From Saccharothrix sp. NRRL B-16314 (GTDB lineage: Bacteria > Actinomycetota > Actinomycetes > Mycobacteriales > Pseudonocardiaceae): 64,000 nt of DNA. Position numbers and translations under genes: made by a program. Positions 28,998 to 37,569 of the stretch are shown piece by piece. Each line of letters begins with the position of its first letter. Position 1 is the first letter of the stretch. The notes beneath the pieces were generated by a model that did not search any database, had not been told where the DNA came from, and saw only the letters and a program-made list of their open reading frames with translations. The stretch lies in contig NZ_JNXC01000020.1 in NCBI RefSeq assembly GCF_000716595.1, positions 66,151-130,150 on the forward strand, given 5' to 3'.

Positions 28998-29974
28998 CGG
29001 ACCACGTTCGGATCGGGGTTCTCGGGGCGGCGCGGATCGTGCCGGCGGCGTTGGTGCGGCCGGGGCGTTCGGCGACGGCGGTCGAGGTTTCGGCGGTGGC
29101 GGCCCGCGATGCCGGTCGGGCGCGGAAGTTCGCGGACCGGTTCGGGATCGCGCGCGTGCACGGGTCGTATGAGGAGTTGCTGGACGATCCGAACGTGGAC
29201 GCCGTCTACATCCCGCTGCCCAACGGGTTGCACGGGAAGTGGACGTTGGCGGCGTTGGCGGCAGGGAAGCACGTGTTGTGCGAAAAGCCGCTCGCGGCCA
29301 ATGCGGACGAGGCGGCGGAGGTCGCCGCGGCGGCGCGGAAGAGCGGGCTGGTGGTGATGGAGGCGTTCCACTACCGGTACCACCCGCTGGCGTTGCGGTT
29401 ACCGGAAGTGGTCGCGGAGTTGGGGGAACTGCGGCACGTGGAGGCGCGGTTGTGCTTCCCGTTGCCCCGGTTCAAGGACATCCGGTACTCGATGGAGTTG
29501 GCCGGCGGGGCGATGATGGACGCCGGGTCCTACGCGGTGAACCTGGTGCGGCTGCTCGGTGGTGAGCCGGAGGTCCGGTCGGCGCGGGCGCTGGTGAAGG
29601 AACCGGGAGTCGACCGGGCGATGCGGGCGGAGCTGAAGTTCCCCGAAGGGCACACCGGGACCGTGGTGGCGTCGCTGTGGTCGCGCTCGCTGCTGCGGTT
29701 GTCGGCGAAGGTGTTGGGGGCCAACGGTTCCATGCAAGTGCTCAACCCGTTCGCACCGCAGTTCGGGCACCGCCTCGCGGTGAAGCTGAACGGACACCGG
29801 CGGGTCGAGCGGTTCGAGCGGCGTCCGTCGTACGAGTACCAGTTGGCGGCGTTCGCGGACGCGGTGCTGCACGGCAAGCCGTTCCCGACGACGGCGGACG
29901 ACGCGGTGGCCACGATGCGGGTCGTGGACGACACCTACCGGGCCGCCGGGCTGCCGATGCGTCGACCCAGCTGA
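28994..29974 (+). CDS. Gfo/Idh/MocA-family NAD(P)-dependent oxidoreductase
   Basis: 326 residues. Rossmann domain at the N-terminus (IGVLGAARIVPAALV), EKPLAAN near residue 97 (the family's nicotinamide/active-site Lys), and FHYRYHP at the start of the C-terminal sheet domain with GGAMMDAGSYAVN holding a conserved active-site Asp. Members oxidise or reduce sugars and cyclitols. ATG overlaps the giant NACHT gene's stop (ATGA), so it is co-translated with it. Whether the enzyme serves that system or is merely downstream is unknown. Confidence 0.92.
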   Translation: MTDHVRIGVLGAARIVPAALVRPGRSATAVEVSAVAARDAGRARKFADRFGIARVHGSYEELLDDPNVDAVYIPLPNGLHGKWTLAALAAGKHVLCEKPLAANADEAAEVAAAARKSGLVVMEAFHYRYHPLALRLPEVVAELGELRHVEARLCFPLPRFKDIRYSMELAGGAMMDAGSYAVNLVRLLGGEPEVRSARALVKEPGVDRAMRAELKFPEGHTGTVVASLWSRSLLRLSAKVLGANGSMQVLNPFAPQFGHRLAVKLNGHRRVERFERRPSYEYQLAAFADAVLHGKPFPTTADDAVATMRVVDDTYRAAGLPMRRPS

Positions 29975-29989
29975 GTTTCAAGCTGGGTC
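29964..29989. terminator. Hairpin terminator after oxidoreductase gene
   Basis: 9-bp perfect stem GACCCAGCT/AGCTGGGTC with an 8-nt loop, overlapping the oxidoreductase stop codon and followed by TTTC. It also lies just past the end of the convergent small gene, so it may serve both. Confidence 0.6.
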
Positions 29990-29991
29990 TT

Positions 29992-30192
29992 TCAGGTCAG
30001 CTGCTCCAGTTGCAGCTGCGCCTCGGTCATCCCGACCAACGCGTGGAAGTGGTCGACCAGGCCGTCGAAGTCCGGCCGTGGCTCGGGTTGCTCCGGCAGG
30101 GGTTCGATCAGCGGTTCGCCTTCCGGGGGGAGGATGGCCACGGTCATCTTCCAGGTGGCGGCGGCTCCCCTGATCTTCCAGGTCTTCTCCAT
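29992..30192 (-). CDS. Small hypothetical protein divergent from XRE regulator
   Basis: 66 residues beginning MEKTWKIRGAAATWKMTVAI, with a Pro/Glu-rich centre and a helical end (LVDHFHALVGMTEAQLQLEQ). No signal peptide or membrane helix. ATG 30192 is the first ATG; no clear Shine-Dalgarno. It lies head-to-head with the DUF5753 regulator across about 95 bp, a context where small regulated proteins are common. Family not recognised. Confidence 0.55.
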   Translation of the reverse strand: MEKTWKIRGAAATWKMTVAILPPEGEPLIEPLPEQPEPRPDFDGLVDHFHALVGMTEAQLQLEQLT

Positions 30193-30288
30193 ACCGGAAC
30201 GGTCAGGCCTTGCTCCGCGGTCGCGCAACGCTCTCCTTCGGGTGACACGACTTTCGTGCCCACGTGGCAAGACGGGACAGTCGGGCCC

Positions 30289-31125
30289 ATGACACGCAAG
30301 GGGGCATCCGTCCGGCAGCGGCGGGTATCGACGGAACTGCGCGCGCTGCGGTTGGCGAGGCGTCTGAGCTGTGCCGATGTGGCCAAGGCGATCGGCTGTT
30401 CGGAGAGCAAGATCAGTCGGATGGAGACCGGGCAGCGGGGACTGCGGGCCGACGAGGTCGCGGCCATCCTCGGCTTCCTCCGCGCGCCGGCGGCGTTGCG
30501 GCAAGAACTGGTCGACCTGGTTCGAGGCGGAGAACACCGGAACTGGCATGCCATCCACGGCAAGCTGCCGTCCAACTGGAAGGATTTGATCGGCTTCGAA
30601 GCCGAGGCCACCGCCCTCTACAACTACGAGCCCGTCCTGATACCCGGCCTCGCCCAGACCCCCGACTACGCCCGAGCCATCATCCAAGGGGCGAATGACC
30701 GTCTCTCCGACGCCGAACTCGACGCGCTGGTCGCCACCCGGATGGGCCGACAAGTCATCCTGAGCCGCGCCCAGGTCCACTTGCTCATCGACGAGGGGAT
30801 TCTTCACCGCCGGCTGGCGTCGCCCGGCATGATGCGCGCCCAACTCCAACACCTGGCCACGCTGGGCAGCAGGGCCAACATCGTCATCCAGATCGTGCCG
30901 CTGGACATCACCGCGCATCCCGGTTTGGGCGGGCCGTTCCTGGTGATGGACTTCGCCGACCAGCCGAGCCTGGTGTACGTGGAAAGCCGGGGCACCAGCA
31001 CGTTCCTCGAAGAAGAAGTGCACCTCACCAACGCTAGGCTTGCCTGGCAGAGGCTGCGCGCCTTGGCGCTGTCACCTGAGGAGTCGCTGGGGCTCATCGC
31101 CAAGGTCGCCGGACAGATGACGTGA
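30289..31125 (+). CDS. XRE-family regulator with DUF5753 (Scr1-like)
   Basis: 278 residues. Helix-turn-helix at about 17-75 (LRLARRLSCADVAKAIGCSE, SKISRMETGQRGL), then the DUF5753 domain (FEAEATALYNYEPVLIPGLA, QTPDYARAII) that follows the HTH in a large actinomycete family acting with DUF397 partners. ATG 30289 lies in the first coherent frame, and an in-frame reading to 29677 is a shadow of the neighbour. Forms a probable unit with the DUF397 gene 16 nt downstream. Targets unknown. Confidence 0.92.
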   Translation: MTRKGASVRQRRVSTELRALRLARRLSCADVAKAIGCSESKISRMETGQRGLRADEVAAILGFLRAPAALRQELVDLVRGGEHRNWHAIHGKLPSNWKDLIGFEAEATALYNYEPVLIPGLAQTPDYARAIIQGANDRLSDAELDALVATRMGRQVILSRAQVHLLIDEGILHRRLASPGMMRAQLQHLATLGSRANIVIQIVPLDITAHPGLGGPFLVMDFADQPSLVYVESRGTSTFLEEEVHLTNARLAWQRLRALALSPEESLGLIAKVAGQMT

Positions 31126-31141
31126 TGCGAGGAGCGCACCG

Positions 31142-31309
31142 ATGGACTTCACCAACGCGAACTGGCGCAAAAGCAGTCGCAGCAGCGACCAGGCGAACTG
31201 CGTCGAGGTCGCCCACGTCGCCAACCGCGTAGCCATCCGCGACTCCAAGAACCCCGACGGCCCGGTCCTCCACTTCGGCAGGGTCGACTGGTCCACCTTC
31301 ACACGGTGA
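31142..31309 (+). CDS. DUF397 protein
   Basis: 55 residues: starts MDFTNANWRKSSRSSDQANC, followed by VEVAHVANRVAIRDSKNPDG and a W-containing end. W(R/K)KSSxSS...NCVEVA is the DUF397 signature. GGAG 7-8 nt before the ATG. In actinomycetes these small proteins follow XRE/DUF5753 regulators and, in Streptomyces, BldB/Scr2-type partners act like antitoxin or antagonist. Its stop overlaps the lipoprotein GTG by 4 nt. Confidence 0.9.
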   Translation: MDFTNANWRKSSRSSDQANCVEVAHVANRVAIRDSKNPDGPVLHFGRVDWSTFTR

Positions 31310-31761
31310 GCCGACGTGTCCTAGCGGTCGCGTTGGCGGCGGCGCTGCTGGTCGGGTGCCAGGTGGAGGCGTCCGAGCCGGCGGCGAAGTCGGGCACGGG
31401 CGAGTTGCGCACGGACCTGGAACCGCTGGTGAAGCGCTTTCCCGCCCTCGCCACTGCCACTGGCGCGCGGTGGATGTCCGGCACGTTCGGCCGCGCGGAC
31501 GTCCCCGGACCGTCCACCTACTGGATCAACGCGGTGGTGGCGTTGGAGCCGTCGGAGGTCGAACGACTGGTGTCCGCCCACGCGCCCACCGCTTCCGGCG
31601 AGAAGCCCGAAGTCATCGAAGAGCTGCGCGAGCAGTTGCCGCACGGACCGTTCCTGACCGGCGACGCGCTCGACGCCGCGTTCCGCCTCGAAGAGTGGCG
31701 CGTGGACTCCTACCTCGACCGGGAATCCGGGGAACTCGTCCTCATCGCGATGGGAACCTGA
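31306..31761 (+). CDS. Putative lipoprotein
   Basis: 151 residues. Type II signal peptide with lipobox LLVGC (Cys19 in the full reading from GTG 31306), then a charged, helix-rich extracytoplasmic domain with WMSGTFGRADVPGPSTYWIN and a C-terminal SYLDRESGELVLIAMGT. GTG overlaps the DUF397 stop, so it is translationally coupled to it. No enzymatic motif. Function unknown. Confidence 0.8.
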   Translation: MSRRVLAVALAAALLVGCQVEASEPAAKSGTGELRTDLEPLVKRFPALATATGARWMSGTFGRADVPGPSTYWINAVVALEPSEVERLVSAHAPTASGEKPEVIEELREQLPHGPFLTGDALDAAFRLEEWRVDSYLDRESGELVLIAMGT

Positions 31762-31782
31762 CCCGAACACCGGGCACCCTCC

Positions 31783-31788
31783 TAGACT
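31783..31788 (+). promoter_or_regulatory. -10 element of leaderless DUF1707-gene promoter
   Basis: TAGACT with 7 nt to the GTG start at 31796. The same sequence and spacing occur before deoC. Confidence 0.6.
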
Positions 31789-31795
31789 CACGTGC

Positions 31796-32443
31796 GTGAG
31801 CGACGAGCTGGTGCCGGACCCCCGTCAGATGCGTGCCTCGGACGCCGACCGCGAAAAGGTCGCCCAGGTACTCCAGCAGGCACACGGCGAAGGCCGGCTG
31901 GACCTCCACGAACTGGACGAACGCCTGGCCTCGCTGTACGCGGCCAAGACGTACGGCGAACTCGTGCCGCTGACCGCCGACCTCGGCGTGCCGCCGCCCA
32001 CCGTGCTGCCGGTGCCCGCCCACCACAACCTGCCTTCCTCGCGCATCGGCGGAGCGCCCGGCTCGTCCACCTCGTTCGCCTTCTGGTCGGGGGTGGAGCG
32101 CAAGGGCGAGTGGGTCGTACCGCCGACGCACACGGCGGTGGCGGTCATGGGCGGCATCCAGCTCGACCTGACGAAGGCCCGGTTCGCGCAGGCCGAGACG
32201 ACGATCCACGCCTACGCGCTGATGGGTGGCGTGGAGATCATCGTGCCCGAGGACATCACCGTGCGGATCGACGGCGTCGGCTTCATGGGCGCGTTCGAGG
32301 ACGCGACGCACAAGGGCGCGCCGACCATCCCGGGTGGACCGGTAGTGCGCATCACGGGTTTCGCGATGATGGGCGCGGTCGAGGTGAAGCGGCCGAAGCG
32401 CAAGAAGATCAAGGGGCAGAAGCGGGACGAGCTGGAGGGGTAG
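31796..32443 (+). CDS. DUF1707 / LiaF-C-like domain protein
   Basis: 215 residues. N-terminal DUF1707 (RQMRASDADREKVAQVLQQA, HGEGRLDLHELDERLASLYA), a ~40-residue Pro-rich linker, and a C-terminal LiaF/cell-wall-active-antibiotic-response domain with repeated beta motifs (VAVMGGIQLDL, ALMGGVEIIVP, GFMGAF, GFAMMGAVEV). No membrane helix, so it is likely cytoplasmic or peripheral. Such proteins are linked to envelope-stress sensing. It uses a leaderless promoter (TAGACT, 7 nt). Usual actinobacterial length. Confidence 0.9.
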   Translation: MSDELVPDPRQMRASDADREKVAQVLQQAHGEGRLDLHELDERLASLYAAKTYGELVPLTADLGVPPPTVLPVPAHHNLPSSRIGGAPGSSTSFAFWSGVERKGEWVVPPTHTAVAVMGGIQLDLTKARFAQAETTIHAYALMGGVEIIVPEDITVRIDGVGFMGAFEDATHKGAPTIPGGPVVRITGFAMMGAVEVKRPKRKKIKGQKRDELEG

Positions 32444-32517
32444 TCGCCCGGCACGGGAGGGCGTTACCCTTCGTCGTCCCCGCCGCCCTTTGCTGAGCCG
32501 AATGGCCCAACGCTGCC

Positions 32518-32895
32518 ATGACCAGTCCCGTCTTCGTCGACCCGTCCGGCCGCCGCCGGTGGGTCCTGCGCATCGTCATCGGCACAGCCGTGACGTGCGT
32601 GCTCGCCTACTTGACGCTGCTCGCCGTCGCTCTCGCGGGCGGGCCGGTCAACCGCTCGGCGCTGCTCCCGATCCCGGACGAAGAGGCACCCGTCGTCGTC
32701 ACGACCACCGAGGTCACCTCGACGACCACCCGGGCTCCCGAAGTCGTCGTCACGACCCGTCCGACCACGACCACCACCGACGACACGACCACGACGACCA
32801 CCGAGGACACGGCCGCCACCACGAAGCCGTCCCAGGGTCGTCGCTCGGAAGTTCCCGGTGCGTCGAACCGGCCGACCGCTCCCGGTAGAGGCTGA
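32518..32895 (+). CDS. Single-pass membrane protein with Thr-rich extracytoplasmic tail
   Basis: 125 residues: short cytoplasmic start, one helix at about 17-40 (LRIVIGTAVTCVLAYLTLLA), then a Thr-rich segment (VTTTEVTSTTTRAPE..., a run of T/D/E residues) and a basic, Pro-rich end. Resembles a wall-spanning linker likely to be O-glycosylated. TGATG overlap with the downstream deacetylase-glycosyltransferase gene couples the two, which suggests an accessory subunit of that envelope-polymer enzyme (inference). Confidence 0.75.
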   Translation: MTSPVFVDPSGRRRWVLRIVIGTAVTCVLAYLTLLAVALAGGPVNRSALLPIPDEEAPVVVTTTEVTSTTTRAPEVVVTTRPTTTTTDDTTTTTTEDTAATTKPSQGRRSEVPGASNRPTAPGRG

Positions 32896-35075
32896 TGCGG
32901 GCGCACCTGCCGTCACCGCGTGCGCACTGGCTGTTGCTGGCGCTCTCGCTGGTCGTCCTGCTGGGTTTCCTGCTGCTCGACTTGCTGGTGGTGCAGAAGG
33001 TCGGCCAGGGAGAGGCGCCGTCGGCCGGACCGGCGGACCTCGTGCCGGAGTCGGTCCGCGCCGGTGGTCCGCTGATCGGTTCGGACGGCAACGGCCTGAC
33101 GTCCCGCGCGGTGCCGGACGGCGCGGTGGTGCTCACGTTCGACGACGGTCCGGACCCGGTGTGGACGCCGCAGGTGCTGGACGTGCTGCGGCGCAACGGC
33201 GTCAAGGCGACGTTCTTCGTCACCGGTGTCGCCGCCGCGCGGCACCCGGACCTGGTCGAGCGGATGGCCGACGAGGGGCACGAGGTCGGGCTGCACACGT
33301 TCACGCACGTCGACCTGGGCAAGGTCGGTGCGACGCGCACGTCCGTCGAGCTGGGTCAGACGCAGCTCGTGGTGGCGTCGTCGACCGGTCGTGCCAGCAC
33401 GCTCGTCCGGCCGCCGTACTCGTCCAGCGCGGAAGCTCTGGACAACGAGGACCTGGCGTCCGTCGAGCGCATGGTGGGCTCCGGGCACTTGGTGCTGTTG
33501 TCCACCCACGACACCGAGGACTGGCGCAATCCCGGCGTCGACGCGATCGTCGCCGCGGCCACACCCGCCGACCATCGCGGCGCGGTGGTGCTCGCGCACG
33601 ACGGCGGCGGTGACCGTGGGCAGACCGTGGCGGCGCTGGAGACGGTGATCCCGAAGCTGCTCGACCAGGGCCGCCAGTTCCGCACCGCGAGCGACGCCCT
33701 GGGCGTGCCGGTCGCGCGGTCGGCGACCTTCGTGGAGCAGGCCGAGGGCACGGCGGTGTCGCTGGCCGTGCGCGCCGCTGCCGCCACCACCGAGCTGATG
33801 CTGTGGCTGGTCGTCGTGTCGAGCGTGCTGGCGATGCTGCGCGCCGTGCTGTTGCTGGTCACCACTGGCATCCACGCGCGTCGGGCGCGCATGGTCGGCA
33901 AGCACGTGCGGCGGCTGCCACCTCAACCGGTCACCGTCCTGGTCCCCGCCTACAACGAGGAAGCGGGCATCGAGGCGACCCTCCGCACGATCCTGGCGAG
34001 CACCGCCGAGGTGCGGGTGATCGTGGTGGACGACGGGTCGACGGACCGGACGAGCGAGGTGGTCCGGTCGCTGGACCTGCCGGGCGTGACGCTGATCCGG
34101 CAGGCGAACGCGGGCAAGGCGGCGGCGCTGAACACCGGCCTGAAGCACTGCCGCACCGAGCTGGTGGTGATGGTCGACGGTGACACGGTGCTGGAGCCGG
34201 ACACGGTCGCCGAGCTGGTGCAGCCGTTCGCCGATCCGGACGTCGGCGCGGTGTCCGGGAACGCGAAGGTCGGCAACCGGGACGGGCTGCTGGGGCGGTG
34301 GCAGCACATCGAGTACGTGATCGGCTTCAACCTCGACCGGCGCATGTACGACGTGATGGAGTGCATGCCCACCGTGCCGGGCGCGGTCGGCGGGTTCCGG
34401 TTGAGCGCGTTGCAGCAGGTCGGAGGCGTGCCCGAGGACACGTTGGCCGAGGACACCGACCTGACGATGGCGTTGGAGCGGGCGGGCTGGGCGGTGACGT
34501 ACCGCGAGACGGCGCGGGCGTGGACCGAGGCGCCGGCGACGCTGGGCCAGCTGTGGCGGCAGCGCTACCGGTGGTGCTACGGGACGCTCCAGGCGATGTG
34601 GAAGCACCGGGGCGCGCTGTTCGAGCGCGGGTTGGGCGGGCGGCTCGGTCGGCGCGGTCTGCCGTACCTGGCGCTGTACCAGGTCGTACTGCCGGTGTTG
34701 GCGCCGGTGATCGACGTGTTCGCGGTGCTGAGCCTGTTCACCGATCCGCTGCGCGGTGCGGCGGCGTGGCTCGGGTTCCTGGTGTTGCAGCTGGTGCCGG
34801 CGGTGATCGCGTTCCGGCTGGACCGGGAAAGCCTCCGGCCGCTGTGGGCGGTGGCGCTGCAACCGGTCGTGTACCGGCAGCTCATGTACCTGGTGGTGAT
34901 CCAGTCCGTGATCACGGCCATCGCCGGGGCACGGCTGCCGTGGCAGAAGCTCAAGCGGACCGGAACGGCGGCCCAGCACGCGCCCGAACTGGCCAGGGAA
35001 GCCGAAGTCACCGCGCCGCTCGGGAACGTGCGGCGGGTCGAGGAAGAGGTCACGAAACCCCTTCGCATCGGCTGA
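32895..35075 (+). CDS. Bifunctional polysaccharide deacetylase / family 2 glycosyltransferase
   Basis: 726 residues. Signal-anchor helix about 12-34. Extracytoplasmic NodB deacetylase with all five motifs: TFDDGP (Asp83), HTFTH, RPPYS, THDTEDW, LAHDGGG. A transmembrane segment near 300 precedes a cytoplasmic GT2 domain: PAYNEE (about 351), VDDGSTD, VDGDT, EDTDL, and QRYRW (about 555-559), the signature of processive synthases. Several C-terminal helices follow. It would polymerise a hexosamine polymer inside and deacetylate it outside. Architecture known in actinomycetes; product unidentified. Confidence 0.92.
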   Translation: MRAHLPSPRAHWLLLALSLVVLLGFLLLDLLVVQKVGQGEAPSAGPADLVPESVRAGGPLIGSDGNGLTSRAVPDGAVVLTFDDGPDPVWTPQVLDVLRRNGVKATFFVTGVAAARHPDLVERMADEGHEVGLHTFTHVDLGKVGATRTSVELGQTQLVVASSTGRASTLVRPPYSSSAEALDNEDLASVERMVGSGHLVLLSTHDTEDWRNPGVDAIVAAATPADHRGAVVLAHDGGGDRGQTVAALETVIPKLLDQGRQFRTASDALGVPVARSATFVEQAEGTAVSLAVRAAAATTELMLWLVVVSSVLAMLRAVLLLVTTGIHARRARMVGKHVRRLPPQPVTVLVPAYNEEAGIEATLRTILASTAEVRVIVVDDGSTDRTSEVVRSLDLPGVTLIRQANAGKAAALNTGLKHCRTELVVMVDGDTVLEPDTVAELVQPFADPDVGAVSGNAKVGNRDGLLGRWQHIEYVIGFNLDRRMYDVMECMPTVPGAVGGFRLSALQQVGGVPEDTLAEDTDLTMALERAGWAVTYRETARAWTEAPATLGQLWRQRYRWCYGTLQAMWKHRGALFERGLGGRLGRRGLPYLALYQVVLPVLAPVIDVFAVLSLFTDPLRGAAAWLGFLVLQLVPAVIAFRLDRESLRPLWAVALQPVVYRQLMYLVVIQSVITAIAGARLPWQKLKRTGTAAQHAPELAREAEVTAPLGNVRRVEEEVTKPLRIG

Positions 35076-35160
35076 CGGTCGCACGAGGCTGGTCGAACCT
35101 CGCCGCAGTGCCCCTGACCAGGCCGAAGTCACTCACTTAGGACGGCCGTCCCATTCCGCC

Positions 35161-35166
35161 TAGACT
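35161..35166 (+). promoter_or_regulatory. -10 element of leaderless deoC promoter
   Basis: TAGACT with exactly 7 nt to the deoC ATG. Same hexamer and spacing as before the DUF1707 gene. Confidence 0.6.
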
Positions 35167-35173
35167 CGGCGAC

Positions 35174-36139
35174 ATGGCTGCTCCATCGACATCGCCGTCG
35201 CTGCCCCCGGCGCTCGCGGACGCCGTCCGCGACGACGCGTCGCTGCGCCGGTTCCTGCACGGACTGCCCGGTGTGGACCAGGTCGGCGTCGAACAGCGCG
35301 CGGCAGGTCTGGGCACCCGCAGCATCAAGAAGGCCGGCAAGATGTGGGCCATCGACACCGCCATCGGCATGGTCGACCTGACCACGCTCGAAGGCGCGGA
35401 CACCCACGGCAAGGTCCGGTCGCTGGCCGCGAAGGCCCGCCGACCCGACCCGGAACACCCGGACGTGCCCCAGGTCGCCGCCGTCTGCGTCTACCCGGAC
35501 ATGGTCGAGACGGCGGTCCGCGAACTGGACGGCACGGGCATCGACATCGCCAGCGTCGCCACCGCGTTCCCGTCCGGCCGGTCGAGCCTGAAGGTGAAGC
35601 TGGAGGACACGGCCTACGCCGTGGACGCGGGCGCCACCGAGATCGACATGGTGATCGACCGCGGCGCGTTCCTGTCCGGTCGCTACGGCCAGGTGTTCGA
35701 CGAGATCGTGCAGGTCAAGCACGCCTGCCGGGACGCGCACCTCAAGGTCATCCTGGAGACCGGCGAACTCGCCACCTACGACAACGTGCGCCGCGCCTCC
35801 TGGCTCGGCCTGCTCGCCGGCGGCGACTTCATCAAGACGTCCACCGGCAAGGTCTCCCCCGCCGCGACGCTGCCCGTCACGCACGTGATGCTGCAAGCCG
35901 TCCGCGACTGGCACACCCAGACCGGTGAACTCAGAGGCGTGAAGCCCGCCGGCGGCATCCGCACGACCAAGGACGCGATCAAGTACCTCGTCGCGGTGCA
36001 CGAGGTCGCGGGGCCGGAGTGGCTGACCGCCGACCTGTTCCGCTTCGGCGCCTCCACGCTGCTCAACGACCTGCTGATGCAGCGGCGCACCCAGTTGGAG
36101 GGCCACTACAGCGGCCCCGATTACGTGACGGTGGACTGA
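35174..36139 (+). CDS. deoC: Deoxyribose-phosphate aldolase
   Basis: Cleaves 2-deoxyribose 5-phosphate to glyceraldehyde 3-phosphate and acetaldehyde. 321 residues, the longer class that carries an N-terminal extension. Schiff-base Lys in FIKTSTGK; second Lys in VKPAGGIRT; the catalytic Asp lies in an ATEIDMVID segment. First gene of deoC-aldH-aldH-like, 2-nt gap to the next start. The adjacent aldehyde dehydrogenase is a logical sink for acetaldehyde. Confidence 0.96.
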   Translation: MAAPSTSPSLPPALADAVRDDASLRRFLHGLPGVDQVGVEQRAAGLGTRSIKKAGKMWAIDTAIGMVDLTTLEGADTHGKVRSLAAKARRPDPEHPDVPQVAAVCVYPDMVETAVRELDGTGIDIASVATAFPSGRSSLKVKLEDTAYAVDAGATEIDMVIDRGAFLSGRYGQVFDEIVQVKHACRDAHLKVILETGELATYDNVRRASWLGLLAGGDFIKTSTGKVSPAATLPVTHVMLQAVRDWHTQTGELRGVKPAGGIRTTKDAIKYLVAVHEVAGPEWLTADLFRFGASTLLNDLLMQRRTQLEGHYSGPDYVTVD

Positions 36140-36141
36140 CC

Positions 36142-37569
36142 ATGTGGGAATACGCGCCCGCGCCCGAATCACGGGACATCGCGAACCTCAAGCCGACCTA
36201 CCGGATGTTCGTCGACGGCCAGTTCGTCGAGGGCGCCGGTGAGCCGCTGAAGACCGTCAACCCCGGCACGGAAGAGGTGCTGGCCGAGGTCAGCACCGCC
36301 GCGCCGGCGGACGTGGACAAGGCCGTGAAGGCGGCCCGCCGCGCCTACGACCGGGTCTGGGGCAAGATGCCCGGCTCGGAGCGCGCCAAGTACATCTTCC
36401 GGATCGCCCGGCTGATCCAGGAGCGCGGACGCGAGCTCGCCGTCCTCGAAAGCCTGGACAACGGCAAGCCGATCAAGGAATCGCGGGACGTGGACGTGCC
36501 CACGGCCGCCGCGCACTTCTTCTACCACGCGGGTTGGGCGGACAAGCTCGGCTACGCGGGCTACGGGCCCGACCCGAAGCCGCTGGGCGTCGCCGGTCAG
36601 GTGATCCCGTGGAACTTCCCGCTGCTGATGGCGGCGTGGAAGATCGCGCCCGCGCTGGCGTGCGGCAACACGGTGGTGCTCAAGCCCGCCGAGACGACGC
36701 CGCTGACCGCGCTGGTGCTGGCGGAGATCATCCAGCAGGCCGACCTGCCACCCGGTGTGGTGAACATCCTCCCCGGAGCGGGTGACGTCGGCGCGGCGGT
36801 CACGTCGCACCCGGACGTCGACAAGGTCGCGTTCACCGGGTCGACCGAGGTCGGCAAGCTGATCCAGCGCCAGCTCGCGGGCACCGGCCGCAAGCTCACC
36901 CTGGAACTGGGCGGCAAGGCGGCGAACATCGTGTTCGACGACGCGCCGCTGGACCAGGCGGTCGAGGGCATCGTCAACGGCATCTTCTTCAACCAGGGCC
37001 ACGTGTGCTGCGCGGGTTCGCGCCTGCTGGTGCAGGAGTCGGTGGCCGAGGAGCTGCTGGAGAAGCTGCGCGTGCGCGTCTCCACGCTGCGCGTCGGCGA
37101 CCCGTTGGACAAGAACACGGACGTCGGCGCGATCAACTCGCGCGAGCAGCTCACCAAGATCCAGCAGCTCGTGGAGACCGGTGACGCCGAGGGCGCTGAG
37201 CGCTGGACGTCCGCGTGCCCGTTGCCGGACAAGGGTTTCTACTTCGCGCCGACCGTGTTCTCCAACGTGTCGCAGGCGATGCGGATCGCCCGGGAGGAGA
37301 TCTTCGGCCCGGTGCTGTCGGTGCTGACGTTCCGCACGCCGGACGAGGCGGTGGCCAAGGCGAACAACACGCCGTACGGGCTGTCCGCCGGCATCTGGAC
37401 CGAGAAGGGTTCGCGCATCCTGTGGGCGGCGCAGAAGATGCGCGCCGGCGTGGTGTGGGCCAACACGTTCAACCGCTTCGACCCGACCGCCCCGTTCGGC
37501 GGCTACCAGGAGTCGGGCTTCGGCCGCGAGGGCGGTCGCACCGGGCTGGAGGCGTACCTCGATGTCTGA
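36142..37569 (+). CDS. NAD(P)-dependent aldehyde dehydrogenase
   Basis: 475 residues. Cofactor and catalytic features present: PWNFPLLM (nucleotide loop), FTGSTEVGK, LELGGKAANIV with the general-base Glu, and the catalytic Cys in FNQGHVCCAG; C-terminal EEIFGPVLSV and an N-terminal ~25-residue extension. ATG lies 2 nt after deoC's stop. The gene overlaps the second, incomplete ALDH by 8 nt. Likely oxidises acetaldehyde released by DeoC; with the next gene it mirrors the two-domain ALDH16 layout. Confidence 0.95.
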   Translation: MWEYAPAPESRDIANLKPTYRMFVDGQFVEGAGEPLKTVNPGTEEVLAEVSTAAPADVDKAVKAARRAYDRVWGKMPGSERAKYIFRIARLIQERGRELAVLESLDNGKPIKESRDVDVPTAAAHFFYHAGWADKLGYAGYGPDPKPLGVAGQVIPWNFPLLMAAWKIAPALACGNTVVLKPAETTPLTALVLAEIIQQADLPPGVVNILPGAGDVGAAVTSHPDVDKVAFTGSTEVGKLIQRQLAGTGRKLTLELGGKAANIVFDDAPLDQAVEGIVNGIFFNQGHVCCAGSRLLVQESVAEELLEKLRVRVSTLRVGDPLDKNTDVGAINSREQLTKIQQLVETGDAEGAERWTSACPLPDKGFYFAPTVFSNVSQAMRIAREEIFGPVLSVLTFRTPDEAVAKANNTPYGLSAGIWTEKGSRILWAAQKMRAGVVWANTFNRFDPTAPFGGYQESGFGREGGRTGLEAYLDV

